A stretch of 64,000 bases of DNA, taken from NCBI GenBank assembly GCA_025529335.1, contig JAMYHX010000009.1:62001-126000 (forward strand), read 5' to 3'. How positions within the stretch are numbered: the first letter of the stretch is position 1; each line of letters begins with the position of its first letter. The translations under genes were made by a program, and so were the position numbers. The notes under the pieces are model-generated. The model worked only from the letters and a program-made list of their open reading frames with translations. It was not told where the DNA came from and did no database searches. This DNA comes from Rhizopus sp. PT2906. Its lineage: Eukaryota > Mucoromycota > Mucoromycetes > Mucorales > Rhizopodaceae. Below are positions 10,089 to 22,062 of the stretch, piece after piece.

Positions 10089-12542
10089 TTATTGAACATA
10101 GTTTGCGGGGAATATACCCACTTTTCCATTCAACGAGCCTTCCCACCATCCAGAATCATCTTTTTTGGTAACAATGATCACATCGCCTTCATGAAGTTGA
10201 AGTTCTTCTGGATTAACAGCCTCAAAGTCATAGAGAGCAGTAACTGTTTCAGCCCTATGTAATGGTTCAACGTAACTGGCAGGAATGAGGCCCACTTGAT
10301 GTCCTCTTTGTGCCTTGATCCAACCAGAACCATCATCTGGTTCAATAGTACTCAACTCATCGCCTTCTTGTATACTTAGCTCATCTTCATTTTGTGCATC
10401 ATAACTATAAATACATCGAATATCTGCTGCTGTTGTCATGGCTGTTGCTGTTGTTGGTATCTGGTTTGGTTCATCATAGTTTGGTTCAGTATAACTTGAT
10501 TCAGTATATCTTGGTTCGTTATGGCTTGGTGGAGCCATAGATAATGGTGTGTCAGGATAGTTTGATAGAATGGTCGAACTGGCAGGAGATAAAGAATTAC
10601 GAAGGGTAGATTTACTTTGTGATCGACTGACTGAGGCAGGTTGTGGATTCAGTTGTCCTTTCACTTTACTGCAGTTGGGTGCCACCTTCATTTCACATTT
10701 TGCATGGCAATTAAATCCACATGCTATACAAGTATAGAAAGCGATAAATAGTTTTGTGCAAATATCAAGAATATAAACAAACCTTTGCAGGTAAGACCTT
10801 TGTTGGAAAGTCCCCAAATAGTACTATTACAGTAATCACAAGTAGTTGGTATAGTAAACGAAGATTGTTTGAAATCATGATTCTTTGCTCTCAATCCGTC
10901 ATCTAATTCACTTGTTATTAAGAAAAAAAAAAAAGAAAAAAAGAAACGTGCAAGTTACCTCCAATATGTTGTATAATAAGGTCAATTTCACTTTTAACTT
11001 TCACCTTATCTGTTGATAACACTGTTATATCCCTCATCAAATCAAGTAGTTTCTAAATAAAATGATCAATGCTCCTCTTTCCATTGAACAGCATACTTCC
11101 CATACCTCATTCGCTTTGTCGTATTCTGCAGTTCCCTTGTTTTGTATGGATGATACCGCTGATTCTAATTGACTTAATTCAGCTGACTTTTTTGATAGTT
11201 CTTCTCCAAGTGTATCTAAATGCTTGCGATCCTTGATCAATTTGTTATTCAGGAATATAGCAGCAGTGTCATTTGTCACCAAGTGATCATCCTACAGTTT
11301 TCCTTTTAGTCAATCTATTTCAACCCCCTTTTTTTTTCTTTACTCTATCAATAATTGTCTCTGCTGCATTAGCTCCACCGTTCCAGGGCATAAAGCTAAA
11401 TACCACGTTGGCTGCTCGTTCTGTCGAGTCTGTGTCTAGTGCCTTTCGGATGAATATACCAGATTCAATAACAGGGTCTAAATTTTCAATGGAATTCGAG
11501 ATATCTTCATAGCGCTGCTTGATAGTAGATATCGATGATTGTTCAATTTGAATGTATTGACAAAGTATAGATCGAAGACACTCAACTCGCTCTGCATCCA
11601 GTGTTTCCAGTTGCTATTTACAAAACGTTAGATGATCGTTATTCTCACTTTTCCAAGATGTACTTTACATCAGCTAATGCTGGAAGATCTTGTTCGAAAT
11701 ATTTTGATCGTTCTGCATTTGCAGCAGCAATGGCTAACAAGTAAAGGTTCTAATAAACATGTTATTATCTTTAATAACCATAGTCTCATATATCTTTTTT
11801 TCTTTTTACCTTTTTATTATCGCATTCTATGTAAGCTGCGTCTAGTTGTCTTTGTATCTTTTCATGATCCCCACTCGACTTGTTTAGCTTTGACTTTAGA
11901 GATTCTATTTCTGCACATGCGTCATCATATAGTTGCTTTGCTTTATCCTTCTCAAAGAATGTCTTATCGCGCTCGTTTTTCAGCTTTTGATAAAACGAGG
12001 CATGCTATATATATATATCATTTATTAGTTTCATGATATGCCACATCAAGCAAAACTCAGTACCTTCTTTCGACATTCTTCTTTTCTTCCAATAACCTCT
12101 CTTAGTTCATCCACTACTGATTGATTCAAGTTATCTGCTACAGCTTGACGGCTTTTAGCTATCTGTATTGTTTGTTTGAGTAGCTGTGTCCAAACTGCAT
12201 TGGCCGTGCTATTGAACGAGAGGTAAGAATGTCTTGGCAACTGAGCTGACCAAGTTACTATATATTACCCTCCATTAGCCGTACTCTCGTCATAATTCCA
12301 CTCATCTTGTTGTTGTTGAGCGCTCTTTGGCTTATACTTCTTGGTCAAACTTTCTAGTTTTTGAGCATATTCACGCTCAATATTACTCTTTTCTTTCAAA
12401 AAGCTTCGAAATTGTGAAAGTGTTTGAATGCCTTGGCTAACATAGTCCAAGATGGAAGGTACTTGATCCTATTGACAACATGTCAATAACTTGTTTTTTC
12501 CATAAATAAAGAATGTACCTTCAAGTCTGTCCCAAAAGTCAT
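10089..12542 (-). CDS. BZZ1: F-BAR, C1 and double SH3 protein (Bzz1-like)
   Basis: About ten exons, from MTFGTDLK at 12542 to TAA at 10089. The N-terminal F-BAR half includes the typical S-N-I-E-R-E-Y-A-Q-K-L stretch; coiled coil follows; next a C1 zinc-binding domain with C-D-Y-C, C-K-A-C-G-F-N-C-H and C-E-M (exons at about 10918-10795 and 10725 onward); then two SH3 domains ending in Y-V-E-P-L and F-P-A-N-Y-V-Q. This order is that of fungal Bzz1, which binds membrane and type I myosin/WASP (Las17) at endocytic actin patches. The junction between exon 2 (12468 to about 12269) and the exon ending at 12064 is unclear: a stop forces an intron, but the frame-keeping choices are only 36-39 bases long, or 72 bases with a weaker donor. 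The WHIM gene start is 88 bp downstream on the same strand. Confidence 0.85.
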
Positions 12543-12965
12543 ATTTAAGATAAGAAAAGAAAAGAAAAGAAAAAAAAAAGAGAAAAGGGCAGCATAAACA
12601 AGTTCCATAAAAAGCAATTTCAAAACCACTTCATTGTGACGTCCTTGACGCGCGCGGGTTCGTTTTGTATTGGGTGCACGCGAGCACGCGTGTCAACATG
12701 TGTGTTGTCCTCCCCCCTATACAGGTGCATATGAAATTATTCAATTAGGTGTTTTTGAGTCATTATCAGATCCTTCAACATCTACACACATCTTTGATGC
12801 AAGGATCCTAATTTGAGTTGTAATATACATGTTGTATTGCTTAGTAAGGGCCAGGAGGGCATAAATAGAGTCTTTTTTTATTGTCAAAGTGTAATATATG
12901 TACATTAAGGGCTCCTCCCCCTTTTTTAAAACGTAATATGTACATTAAATATATAAAAGTTCAAT
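12543..12965. promoter_or_regulatory. Upstream region of the Bzz1-like gene
   Basis: No gene. It holds a (GAAAA)n-type A-rich run at about 12550-12585 and a GC-richer patch with CG repeats at about 12645-12690 (cgcgcgggttcg, cgcgagcacgcg). The patch stands out in this AT-rich region and could be a regulatory site. The remainder is the 3' flank of the secreted-protein gene. Confidence 0.4.
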
Positions 12966-13733
12966 TTAAGTATCATCGTCATCAATTATTATTCCATCTT
13001 GTATTTTTGTATAAAGATCCATGAATTGGGCGTGTAAATTAAGTAATAAGTCTGCCTTTATGTTTGACACATGCTGCTTCAAAAAGTTGTATTCGATTTG
13101 TTCTTCATCGTAACTTAGAACAATTCTGTTTGAAAAGAAATTTGTTATCCAACGCTTTACCCATGATAATAATGATGATGAAGTGCTGTCATAAGCCAAA
13201 ATATCTTGCTTCACTCGATTCAGCAGATCATAGTCATCTATTCTTTCTATTAATTCTTGAGCAATCATCGCGTTCAGTGACGAGAATGATGTATCTATTG
13301 TATTCCAATAGAGTGACACTATGGATTCTACTGATTTATATATTTCGGTATTCATCTCATGGATACGTTTACCGATGATCACTGGCATTTTAACAATCTG
13401 TGAATCTAAAGTAAAGCTGTTAGACATGTTCATCATATAAGGACAATCTTATTTACGTGTGATATTATGAATTCCTAGAGCATTTGCTTGAATTTTCAAT
13501 GCTTGATTGAGTTTTATTCTTGGTTGATGAGTTAATTCGATCAAGAAGATTTCACTTTCGGATGAAAGCACTGTATCAACCAAGTTCTCATAGTTTTGAA
13601 CCACTGTGGAATAGCTGTCATATTCTTCGTCTGGAAGCATTGTAGATTGAGCATTATAAAATACAGTTTGTAATGGCACTGCTGTTATCACAGTGGCAAA
13701 GTAAAAACAAATTAAAAAAAGTAAAAGATTCAT
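12966..13733 (-). CDS. Small predicted secreted protein, 238 aa, unknown family
   Basis: Two exons (13733-13457 and 13405-12966) with a 51-base intron. The first 19 residues (M-N-L-L-L-F-L-I-C-F-Y-F-A-T-V-I-T-A-V) look like a signal peptide. The mature part is mainly helical in composition, has several N-glycosylation-type N-x-S/T sites and ends in an acidic run of Asp. I recognise no domain. Because the product has few cysteines it is not a typical small cysteine-rich effector. The start at 13733 was preferred to an in-frame extension to 13973 that would run through the 45-base homopolymer. It is separated from the MMS19 3' end by that A-tract. Confidence 0.6.
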
Positions 13734-13754
13734 TTGAAAGATTTGAAAAAAGAA

Positions 13755-13760
13755 AGAAAG

Positions 13761-13799
<39 letters not shown>
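13755..13799. repeat. Homopolymer A-tract of about 45 bases
   Basis: A nearly pure run of A occupies this stretch, just upstream of the secreted-protein start (so a T-tract on its coding strand). It continues the pattern of T-tracts right before start codons in this window. Its length should be treated as unreliable. Confidence 0.85.
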
Positions 13800-13803
<4 letters not shown>

Positions 13804-14193
13804 GAGTTCTTTATATAAATAAAAGCATGGTCCATGCCATCATCAGTCTTGACACACATCCCCTTACATAAATAGAAGTCGGCGCAAGTGATGACATGAA
13901 TCTCGGTTGATACATAAACATCCCTTCTCATGATGAACTCAAATTCATAAAGATCATAAGTTTTATTAAACATAAATAAATACTTCTATTTTGATCAAGT
14001 GATCATAGGGGATCAACATAAACAGTATCCTTTGAAAATTGACTACATATAAACAAAAAGCTCAACAGCCGAGGTTGGCCAAAAAGGAACGGAAAAACTA
14101 TTTTTTTTTCTTAAGGGGGTGTCTTATTTCTTGATAGCAAACCTAACAGGAGTGTATACATCAGTTGATATGCATGCATCAGTTTCATTTAAT

Positions 14194-17100
14194 TTACCAT
14201 TTTTCTCTACAGTCTACTGCGTGTTTACGCACAACTCGTTTCTTATCATCCAAAGCGGATGTCAGTTCCTTGACAACCGATGGTCTAAACGGAGACAATA
14301 TGTCTGACTTGCCTTTTTGAGCTAGACGAAAAAGTATATCCAATGCCAACAGTCTGACTTGAACATCAGGAAAGCGCGTCAATCTGAGCAACGCATGAAT
14401 GAATGAACCGAGATGTTGTACAATGGTCGCTTGAGCGTTTGGTATCATATCTTGTGTTACTTTTAGCGTCAGAACAATAAGGTTTACGTCATGAGATGAA
14501 AGTGACAAGATGATCGGCATCATAAGCTACAGTACGTTAGTCTTGTTATTCTTATCATTCATGTCCTTACCTTGGGCAATTCATTAATAATTGCTTGTGA
14601 TGGTACTTTCTGCAGCATGTATAAAAGAGCCAATAAATAGTTGGTTTGAAATTCTGTAGGATGCATGTAAGCGATATGATTGTCACTATTTTTAGTTCCT
14701 AACCTGGCCATTGAGGATCTGCAGATTCTGACTTGCGGATAAACGTATTTGAACAATGGTTGAATACTCTCTGTTTATATAATATCTAATGACATATAAG
14801 GCCACGGCAACAATTTTGGTTTATATATATATATATACTCACTGATATATTGGCATGTGCCGATTTGCATAATATAAAATCATCATCATGTAACAGTATG
14901 GTGAAGCAAGCAGCAGCATCTTTACCCATATCGATTGAACCACATTGCCGAATAACAATACTATCCAAAAGCTCAAATCCATATGGATGTCCTCGCATTA
15001 CTAGTGCTTTAATTAACTAATAGATGATTAAACAGATATACATAAATATGCATCATTATGTTAAACTTACCCAGATAAATATATTGAAACCAGTCTTCTT
15101 TTTATTTAAATCTATTTCATGTAATAAGGGTGAAAGACGTTGTTGAGTCGCTTGGTAGATATAGTTTAGCATTTGTTCTAAATGAATAGAATCAGTATCA
15201 TTATCATATATTTTGCGTTTCCTATTACCATTCATCCATTTGTTTATAACAACTGCTACTGTTTTAGATAATGTGGTGGACAATGCAAAATCAGAGTCTA
15301 GAGCAGCTTCCAAAAGTGTATTTAAAAATTCGGTTACATCTTCCACGGGTAGCTGTACCTATTTTCATAGACAGTGTGAGCTAGTCTTTATATGTTGCTA
15401 TTCTTTTTTTTTACATTTTTATGACAGTTGCCAACAATAGCAGTAAATAGTTGTGCGGCTAGGTGACTCGTTTTCTATAGAATGTATTAGTTTATATTGC
15501 TTTTTTTTTTTTTTTTTTTCTTTTGGCTTTTGACTTGTTACACTTGTTATCTTTATCTGTTCGTATACTTGATTTTCATATTGACCATAAACAAATACCT
15601 TCCAAATGTTGTCTATCAGTTCCTTTTGATCGCTAATACATGGTTAGCTATGTAAAATGGGTTATCTCAAAGTAGACAATACCTTATTTGTAACAACCGA
15701 GTAGTGATTGCCAACATCATAGCATAGATTTCAATTAGATGATCATCCAAATACCACTTGAATTGGATCATACTGGATATACAACCATTCAACACAAATG
15801 GCAATATCTTCCTATGGCCAATATCCACACACTCTTTCTTGGTCGCCTGGTAGATAGCTAAAATACATGCGGCCAATTCATGGCAGTACACTGAATTATC
15901 TTGGCCTAATTCAACGTTCCTTTAGTCTTTGTTATTGTTTACGGAGTCAAAGGGACATTATATATGTATAAACAAACCTATATGACTGCATGCATAATTT
16001 AACTTTTCCAATAATGGACATATGACTATTTTGAAAAGCGCCGGATGCACCCCTAGAGTCTGTATAACCGCTAGAGCACCCTGATAGTTCCCCAGTCCAC
16101 GTGTTTGATCAGCAAGTTCACACAGGACAGCTGGAACTGTATGCTCAGCAATCGACTGTGGAAGAAGCTTTGAGATAACCTTGAGCGTTGTCATGCAAAG
16201 GTTGCGGATATGTCCATCTTCATTGCCAAGCTGACGAGTTAAATGGCTGACGGTGATATTTATCTCCTCTTTATTCAAAAACTGTTTCATCAATACCATC
16301 TCGTGTATTCCTTTGAGGCTCGCCTGCTGTAGCATTGTATCAGGATCAATCAAAGATAACACAAAGACTTGCAGGATCTGTTGCTTGTACATCAACAGTG
16401 GCGTTTGGAAATCTCGATCGTAGCCAACGTCTTCTACAGATCCATACAGCTTTTTACTTGCTATCAACAGCTCGGTCAAAATATTCAGTACTGCCTTTCG
16501 TCGTTGGGGCGGGTCAGTTGGCTTGTACTCTTGGTAGATGATCGGCAGGACGGCGTGAGTAACAGAGGTGCAGGCAGGATCCGAGGCTGAGGCAACTGCT
16601 CTCAGAATGAATGCAGCTGATCGTGCGTTCTTGAGTTCTGGCTCCTTTAATCTTTCGATGCACTGAGCGAGTAAGGTGTCAATGGATTTTTCGACTGGAT
16701 CACGAATGTTGGCAATACTAATGCCTGTTCCCAGGGTCGATACCACATTATGGATTGTTTCGAGTGCAACATGGACCATGGTTGCATCTGTACCCATATA
16801 GACCTAGAGAGAAAGGGTCAAGATTTTTTTGATGCACTATGCTTTTTTTCACTTGCCTCTTTTGTTAAAGCGTCAAATAGATCATGTACATGTGGTAAGA
16901 TGGCATGGGCACCATAAGCTGGCGCACATAGACTAATTGTTTCCATCGTATCTCGTTTTGCGCTACCTGTTGTTGACAGCAGCTTCTCTATAAGCAGAGG
17001 CGTTGCATAGTACGCGAAATAGGGTGTGGCGGATAAACACTGACGAAGGCTCAGTTTTAAATCTTCGGTGGTTATCTCAAGCGTACTGTCATTGGGTGCT

Positions 17101-18015
17101 GCAAAGTGAATAGGAAAGTAACAAAAGACAACATCAAACAGATCCTCGATATGTCGTGATATGTCAAATCTTTCAATGATGGCACGAACAAGTGCAAATG
17201 CGACTATCAGATTTCGTGGGTCCTTTTCACCATCCATACAGTGAATAAAGCCTTCAATGAAATTGATCTTGGATCTTTGCAATTCTGTAGGGAACAGAGA
17301 TCAGTCGGATATGCACTTTTTTATTGTTTAGTATATTACCTGATGAATATGTATCAATTATTTTTCCTAGTGCAAGTAATATCTTGTATCGAGTTTGCTG
17401 GGATAATTTTGTAATAGTGATTTCATTAAATAAACTAATGAGGTTTAATGAACATCTGACTTGGTACATCTTTCTTAATATTTACACGTTGCATAGTTGT
17501 ATTACATTGGTAAGATCAATGACTTCTGTATGAACTAAGGTCGACATGATATTTATCCAACACGACACAAGGCCGGGTTCTTTGTATTTTTCTCGACAGA
17601 TGAATTGGGTTATCGCGTTCACTATTAAGGGTGAATGCGTCATCACTTTTTTCTATTGTTTTATTTACCTGCAGACGAATTTAACGAGGACTGACTTGGT
17701 GTAACTATTGCAGCCAGTAATTCAACACCTGTCAAAAATAAGTGAATTGTTCTCTCCCTTTTCCTTGACAAAAAAAAGACATACATTTCTTTCTACACAC
17801 GGCGTCTCCTGTCTTCCAATATGATTCTAAATAGGTCGTAATGTCTTGAATGCCAGTCGCATTCTTTGAACAATCTGGTTACAGTAGATTAGTCATTGCA
17901 AATGAACAAAAGAGAAAACGGGCTTACAAAGAAGAACGTAAGCCAAGAAAGAAGGCTCTATTTCGGCTTTCTCACTTGAACTAAACCAATCGCCAAGTAA
18001 TGTCGAAATGTCCAT
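14194..18015 (-). CDS. MMS19: MMS19, cytosolic iron-sulfur assembly / DNA repair adaptor
   Basis: A many-exon gene from ATG at 18015 to TAA at 14194. Recognisable blocks are the N-terminal M-D-I-S-T-L-L-G-D-W exon, the very characteristic G-E-K-D-P-R-N-L ... C-Y-F-P-I-H-F stretch with D-L-K-L-S-L-R at 16818-17282, HEAT-like helices over 15958-16797, and the C-terminal L-D-D-K-K-R-V-V-R-K block near 14230. MMS19 is an all-helical HEAT-repeat protein that, with CIA1 and CIA2, hands Fe-S clusters to nuclear enzymes such as XPD/Rad3, DNA polymerases and primase. The protein would be about 1,000 residues, as usual. The many short introns leave exact exon borders to be set by transcripts. Its start lies only 49 bp from a decayed Fanzor copy reading the other way, so the promoter overlaps that relic. 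Confidence 0.88.
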
Positions 18016-18064
18016 AAAAGAAATTTTTTAAAAAAGAAAAAATCTGATAACCCTTCCGTCTATT

Positions 18065-18790
18065 ATGGGACCTGACCAAAAAATTTTATCAGATTTTTTT
18101 AAAAGAACGCCCCGTTTTCACGCGGATGTTAAATTCGATGATGTTATTGCAGGTGAAGGGGTGAATATTATTGGCTGGTGGTTTCTTGATCTTTTTTTCG
18201 AGATTGATGTCTTGATACAAGGTTTGAATCTAAATCAATTGACCCAGGACGAGTGTTTACACACTGCTGTGATTGTTCCAGATACACAGCAAATTAGACG
18301 GTGCTCAATTAAAGAGTATTACCACATGACTGGCTCTTCAAGATATTCTGCATACTTGGAAGAGTTCAAATCCATCCAAGGAATAAAGGGGGAACTGAAA
18401 GTAGTAGTATATCTACTTATAAAACAGCAAAGACACTTGTTTATATTTAATATATTATGCACATGCTTGAAAAATTAGAAAAGCGTTTCAGTTTTTATAG
18501 CAAAACACTCCCAAGACATGAAAAGAAACAAACCAATATGGTGAAAAGCTTTATTGAAGGGCATCATAGGTAGTATTTGAAGGTAGCGCACGCAGCATTA
18601 GCCTAACTTCTGATGTATTTTTTGGTGCATGTTTTTCATATTTTATTGAGCTTTGAAACACCGTGAAACTGCTAGTGACTTGGTAATGGCCATTATTGAC
18701 GAGTATTTGTCATCAAATATGTTCAAAATGTACGAGAAGAGAACTGAAGAAAGTGCTAACCATTCCCTAGGTTAAAGGTCTGTAATTGTT
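18065..18790 (+). pseudogene. Decayed Fanzor (TnpB-like) element copy
   Basis: The open frame 18065-18478 (137 codons) begins normally. It carries V-I-V-P-D-T-Q-Q ... R-C-S-I-K-E-Y-Y-H-M-T-G, matching the region of Fanzor proteins that reads as a DPG-type active-site strand followed by '(T/S)KEYY..(C/T)G'. The frame then shifts: from about 18404 another frame reads S-I-S-T-Y-K-T-A, then M-L-E-K-L-E-K-R-F-S-F-Y-S-K and N-M-V-K-S-F-I-E-G, matching the 'IPT.KT' and 'L..LF.FY' blocks of the same family. Further on, I-I-D-E-Y-L-S-S at 18694-18717 matches the 'DEY.TS' catalytic block ahead of the zinc ribbon, which itself is decayed. Stops and frameshifts make it non-functional, and the DPG aspartate seems lost. 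Fanzors are RNA-guided nucleases carried by transposons. Assignment is by pattern, not by search. Confidence 0.62.
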
Positions 18791-19146
18791 TCCCCAGAAT
18801 AAAGATAGTGACCAGATTGCCAGAGCTGTTCTTGTGCTTCATTAGCATTGATATCGGTGTTCAAATAGTATTAAGAATGGAGATTAGCCACTGACTCATG
18901 TTCAAGCAAATAATATTATTGTCATCATTCACTAAAGTGCACGCTTTCAACAAATAAATCAAACTTAGTCAATCATAAAAGATGTTCAGCTTTTTTAAGT
19001 ATTTCCAAGTCGAACTCTCCTCTTCACAGGAATTATCATATCTTCCATTATACCTTGCTTCGTCTTCCTTTAATGGTTTAACTGAGACTATATATAAAAA
19101 ATTCAACTCATGTATACATATTCAATAAAAGTTTATTGCTCTCGTT
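18791..19146. other. Tail of the Fanzor relic and 3' flank of the MOSC gene
   Basis: No intact coding sequence is visible. Broken frames continue from the relic for about 100 bp, then AT-rich sequence leads to the 3' end of the minus-strand MOSC gene at 19147. Confidence 0.45.
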
Positions 19147-20383
19147 TTAGATGTCGTCTTTATCAACATTTGGCTTAATAGGCTTTTGTTGATACTCCTG
19201 TGGAATATACTCCAATACCTCAACACGATCACCTACGCGAATCTTTCCTGAGGTAAGTGGGATAACATCACAACAGAATTGGCCTTGACCTGGTTCATCT
19301 GTAAATTGACGATATACTTTTAGATAATCTGTAGGACCCTTGCCATCCCATTCATCCTTTTTGCCGCTGTCTTGATCAATGCCGGGTACTAATCACACAA
19401 GCATTTAGATAATAGAAACCTTTTGCTTTACTGTTGTTTTACCTGTACAACGTGCAATAGGTTGAACAATATAAAACGTTACTTCTCCGATCCTACACAG
19501 TTGGTCAATACATAAGCTGTATGTATATGCTATGCTTTTTACTTTGCCACAAGCCATTTGTCTTCTTCCCAAGGCACGGTTCCAGATATAGTAATGTTAT
19601 TTCTAAACCGAGACATGGGAATTTGATTTCCTTTACTAATGCCTGTCTCTAACAAGCCTCGATTGACATCTTCCAGACTGGATGTAAAGCCAAATGAGAC
19701 GGGCGACCAATCTGCAAAGGCGGAGTGAATGCCATCCAATTTGGGGTGTGATGGCCTTGAATAGACCTTGTTTTTAGGATCTTCTAGTGTAACAAGACGA
19801 GTCATCCTGACTGGTTCATCATCTTTCACAGGGTCATCTATACTGTGGTTATTTGCACGATCATGTTCACGGTGGTTAACCAAGAACTGAGTAACCCATT
19901 CTGATGCTTGATCGCCCATGTCATACACAGTCAGTGTATCTTTCCATAAGGTTACCTTGCGTTTGGGCAGCTGAGAAAGGTCCTGTGTCAATGGCAGTCG
20001 GAGTGGTTCCTGTCCCTCCGCTGTCAAAGTCAAGGTGTTGCTTTCAACATCAATGAAGGGCCGCAAAAGGCATAAAGATGCGTACTTTCTGTATGTATAA
20101 AATGAGAAACTATATTCAACTGTGGATAAAGGACGCACCTCTGAGTGATAAACTTGTTGGACTCATCGTCAATAATCATAAACCGTCTGTCATGCTTAAT
20201 GCCCAAGTTGTCAATTTCACATTCCTGCAATTCGATCGAGTGACATGACTTGATAGGATAAACGTGAATACGTTCAACAGCTGGTACAGTTGAAGTAGGC
20301 ATAAAGTAGCAAAAGTGTGGCGATGTAAAAAGAAGGACAAGAAAAGAGAGGGGCAGCTTTGTATTTATTGGCTTGTAATTCAT
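19147..20383 (-). CDS. MOSC-domain protein (mARC/YcbX-like)
   Basis: Four exons (20383-20139, 20088-19543, 19492-19443, 19388-19147) give 360 aa. The MOSC N-terminal beta-barrel starts with V-E-R-I-H-V-Y-P-I-K-S-C and G-I-K-H-D-R-R-F-M-I, the usual opening of this family. The C-terminal MOSC part holds M-S-R-F-R-N-N-I, R-C-T and a late G-D-R-V-E-V segment. Family members bind molybdenum cofactor; the eukaryotic mARC form sits on the outer mitochondrial membrane and reduces N-hydroxylated compounds. The hydrophobic leader L-P-L-S-F-L-V-L-L-F after the first ATG fits such an anchor; a second possible start is the ATG at 20302. The cysteine at the cofactor site (R-C-T) is present. Confidence 0.82.
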
Positions 20384-22062
20384 ACTCAGGGTTTTCGTCT
20401 ATTGGATACTATTCAAGATTAACAATGGTGTTTCGTGAACTTGTTGCTTGATTTTTTTTTTTTTTGTGGGTGATTTTAAAGGCACTCTCTGCCTTAAAGG
20501 AGTCCAAAACATATGCCTTCTTATCAGACTTTGGTTTATTGTAAAGGTCAATGGCTAATATACTATTATCCTTATTTCTAAAGATTGGGCTTATCGTAAA
20601 ACAATATCTGCTTATGACTGGCATTGAGAGAAACGACTGTAATCAGTAATTCATACATTATAAGAATGAACAATAAGATCAGCGCCAGGAACGAATTAAA
20701 AGTTTTCTTTATGAGCTCAAGAACCGTTAGATCATTCATTTATTTGTATGTTCCTTCTATCTTTAAGTAAAGATTAATAATAATGAGTCATTTAAACCAT
20801 TAAATGACATGAATAATTGAAAGAAAAAGACAGAAATGTAATATACATTTATGCCATTCGTATATATGCCAGCAGTTATGATAAAATTAAAGTAAAAATA
20901 TTTATTATATTTAAAGCTTAGACAGGTTAAGCAAAGATCAACAGTTTCTATACAATTTTATCTTTTCTATCAATGTGCAAACAATTTCTGAATAGATTGC
21001 GCACTTGTTCTACTCTTTCAGCTAGAACCAATATAATATAATGTTGATAAGGGCGTTGATAAATGATATATGGCATAAAATGGCATCATACAAGAAAGCT
21101 GCAGTGCTACATGGTGTGATACAAGTGACAGAGCATAAATGTTTATAGAAATGTATGTTTGTGTGATACGATCACCACAAATGATGCATAAAATCTTCAT
21201 AAATCAAAGGAATTGAAGTCGATCATTATCTAAAACAGTAAAGTTTCAACTGTGTGCTTGGTAGTACGTCCCTTAATGCATTCTACGAGAAAAATATCGC
21301 AGCATATTGTTTTCTCGGGATAAAGTCCCTCAGCTATTTTTTATGGAATGGGAATATGTAATCATCATCATCATTATTATTATTATTACTTCATACAATT
21401 GTAGCAAATATGAAGCAACCAGAATAAGTTTTTAATGGTTTCCGTTACAGAATGCTTTTGAATAGAAATTGTAAAACCGTGCTTGAAATCGATCCACATC
21501 TACTTGCTTGTCATTATATTCACATTCGTTGCTATGAAACCTTGCCTATTAAACCTCATTGATATTGTTACATCTCTAAATAGCCTTTTATAATATATAT
21601 AAAATAGAATTACTCATAAAGATCTGGACACATCATACTACTGCACTCTATATACCTACTGCATTAAACCCTCGAGATTTAAAAGATTTAGATCTTGATA
21701 TGGTCTGTATGCCTTCAATGTTATAGTAGACGGCTGGTTGGGTGAATGCGGCGACCGGAATAATCATTGTGCCCCTACTGTGACAACGATTGATAATTTA
21801 ATCATGACTGATAATCATTCTAATTCTTTCCTTTGTATCTTGGAAACCTATCATGAATTAAGTTTTATGAAACATAGGAAGCCCAAGCCTAAAGACGAGT
21901 GGTATGATTTAATAATAGAGTTACAGCGGACTAACACACAGAAACTCCCGAATAAGTTTGCTGTGCTTAAATTTGAAGAGTACAAGATAATAAAAAGCGC
22001 CCTTTTTTCCTTTACTGACTTTTTCTTTCTTTTTTATATAAACAAAAGGGGGGCATATAAAT
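20384..22062. other. Gene-poor region with (ATC)n/(ATT)n microsatellite
   Basis: No intact gene recognised. Two frames look vaguely protein-like but match nothing known to me: 20409-20624 (minus, 71 codons, lysine-rich) and 21738-21990 (plus, with K-H-R-K-P-K-P-K-D-E-W-Y-D). A trinucleotide repeat of ATC then ATT units lies at about 21361-21389. The last 60 bp hold a T-rich tract and the AT-rich sequence CATATAAATATGG that runs into the ERG3 start. Confidence 0.5.

Noticed and set aside
10839..10860. Possible separate zinc-finger gene upstream of the SH3 frames
   Set aside because: The cysteines splice into a C1 domain of the Bzz1-like protein in frame, so one gene explains everything.
13734..13973. 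In-frame N-terminal extension of the secreted protein
   Set aside because: It would encode a run of about 15 Phe from the homopolymer and put the signal peptide in the middle of the protein.
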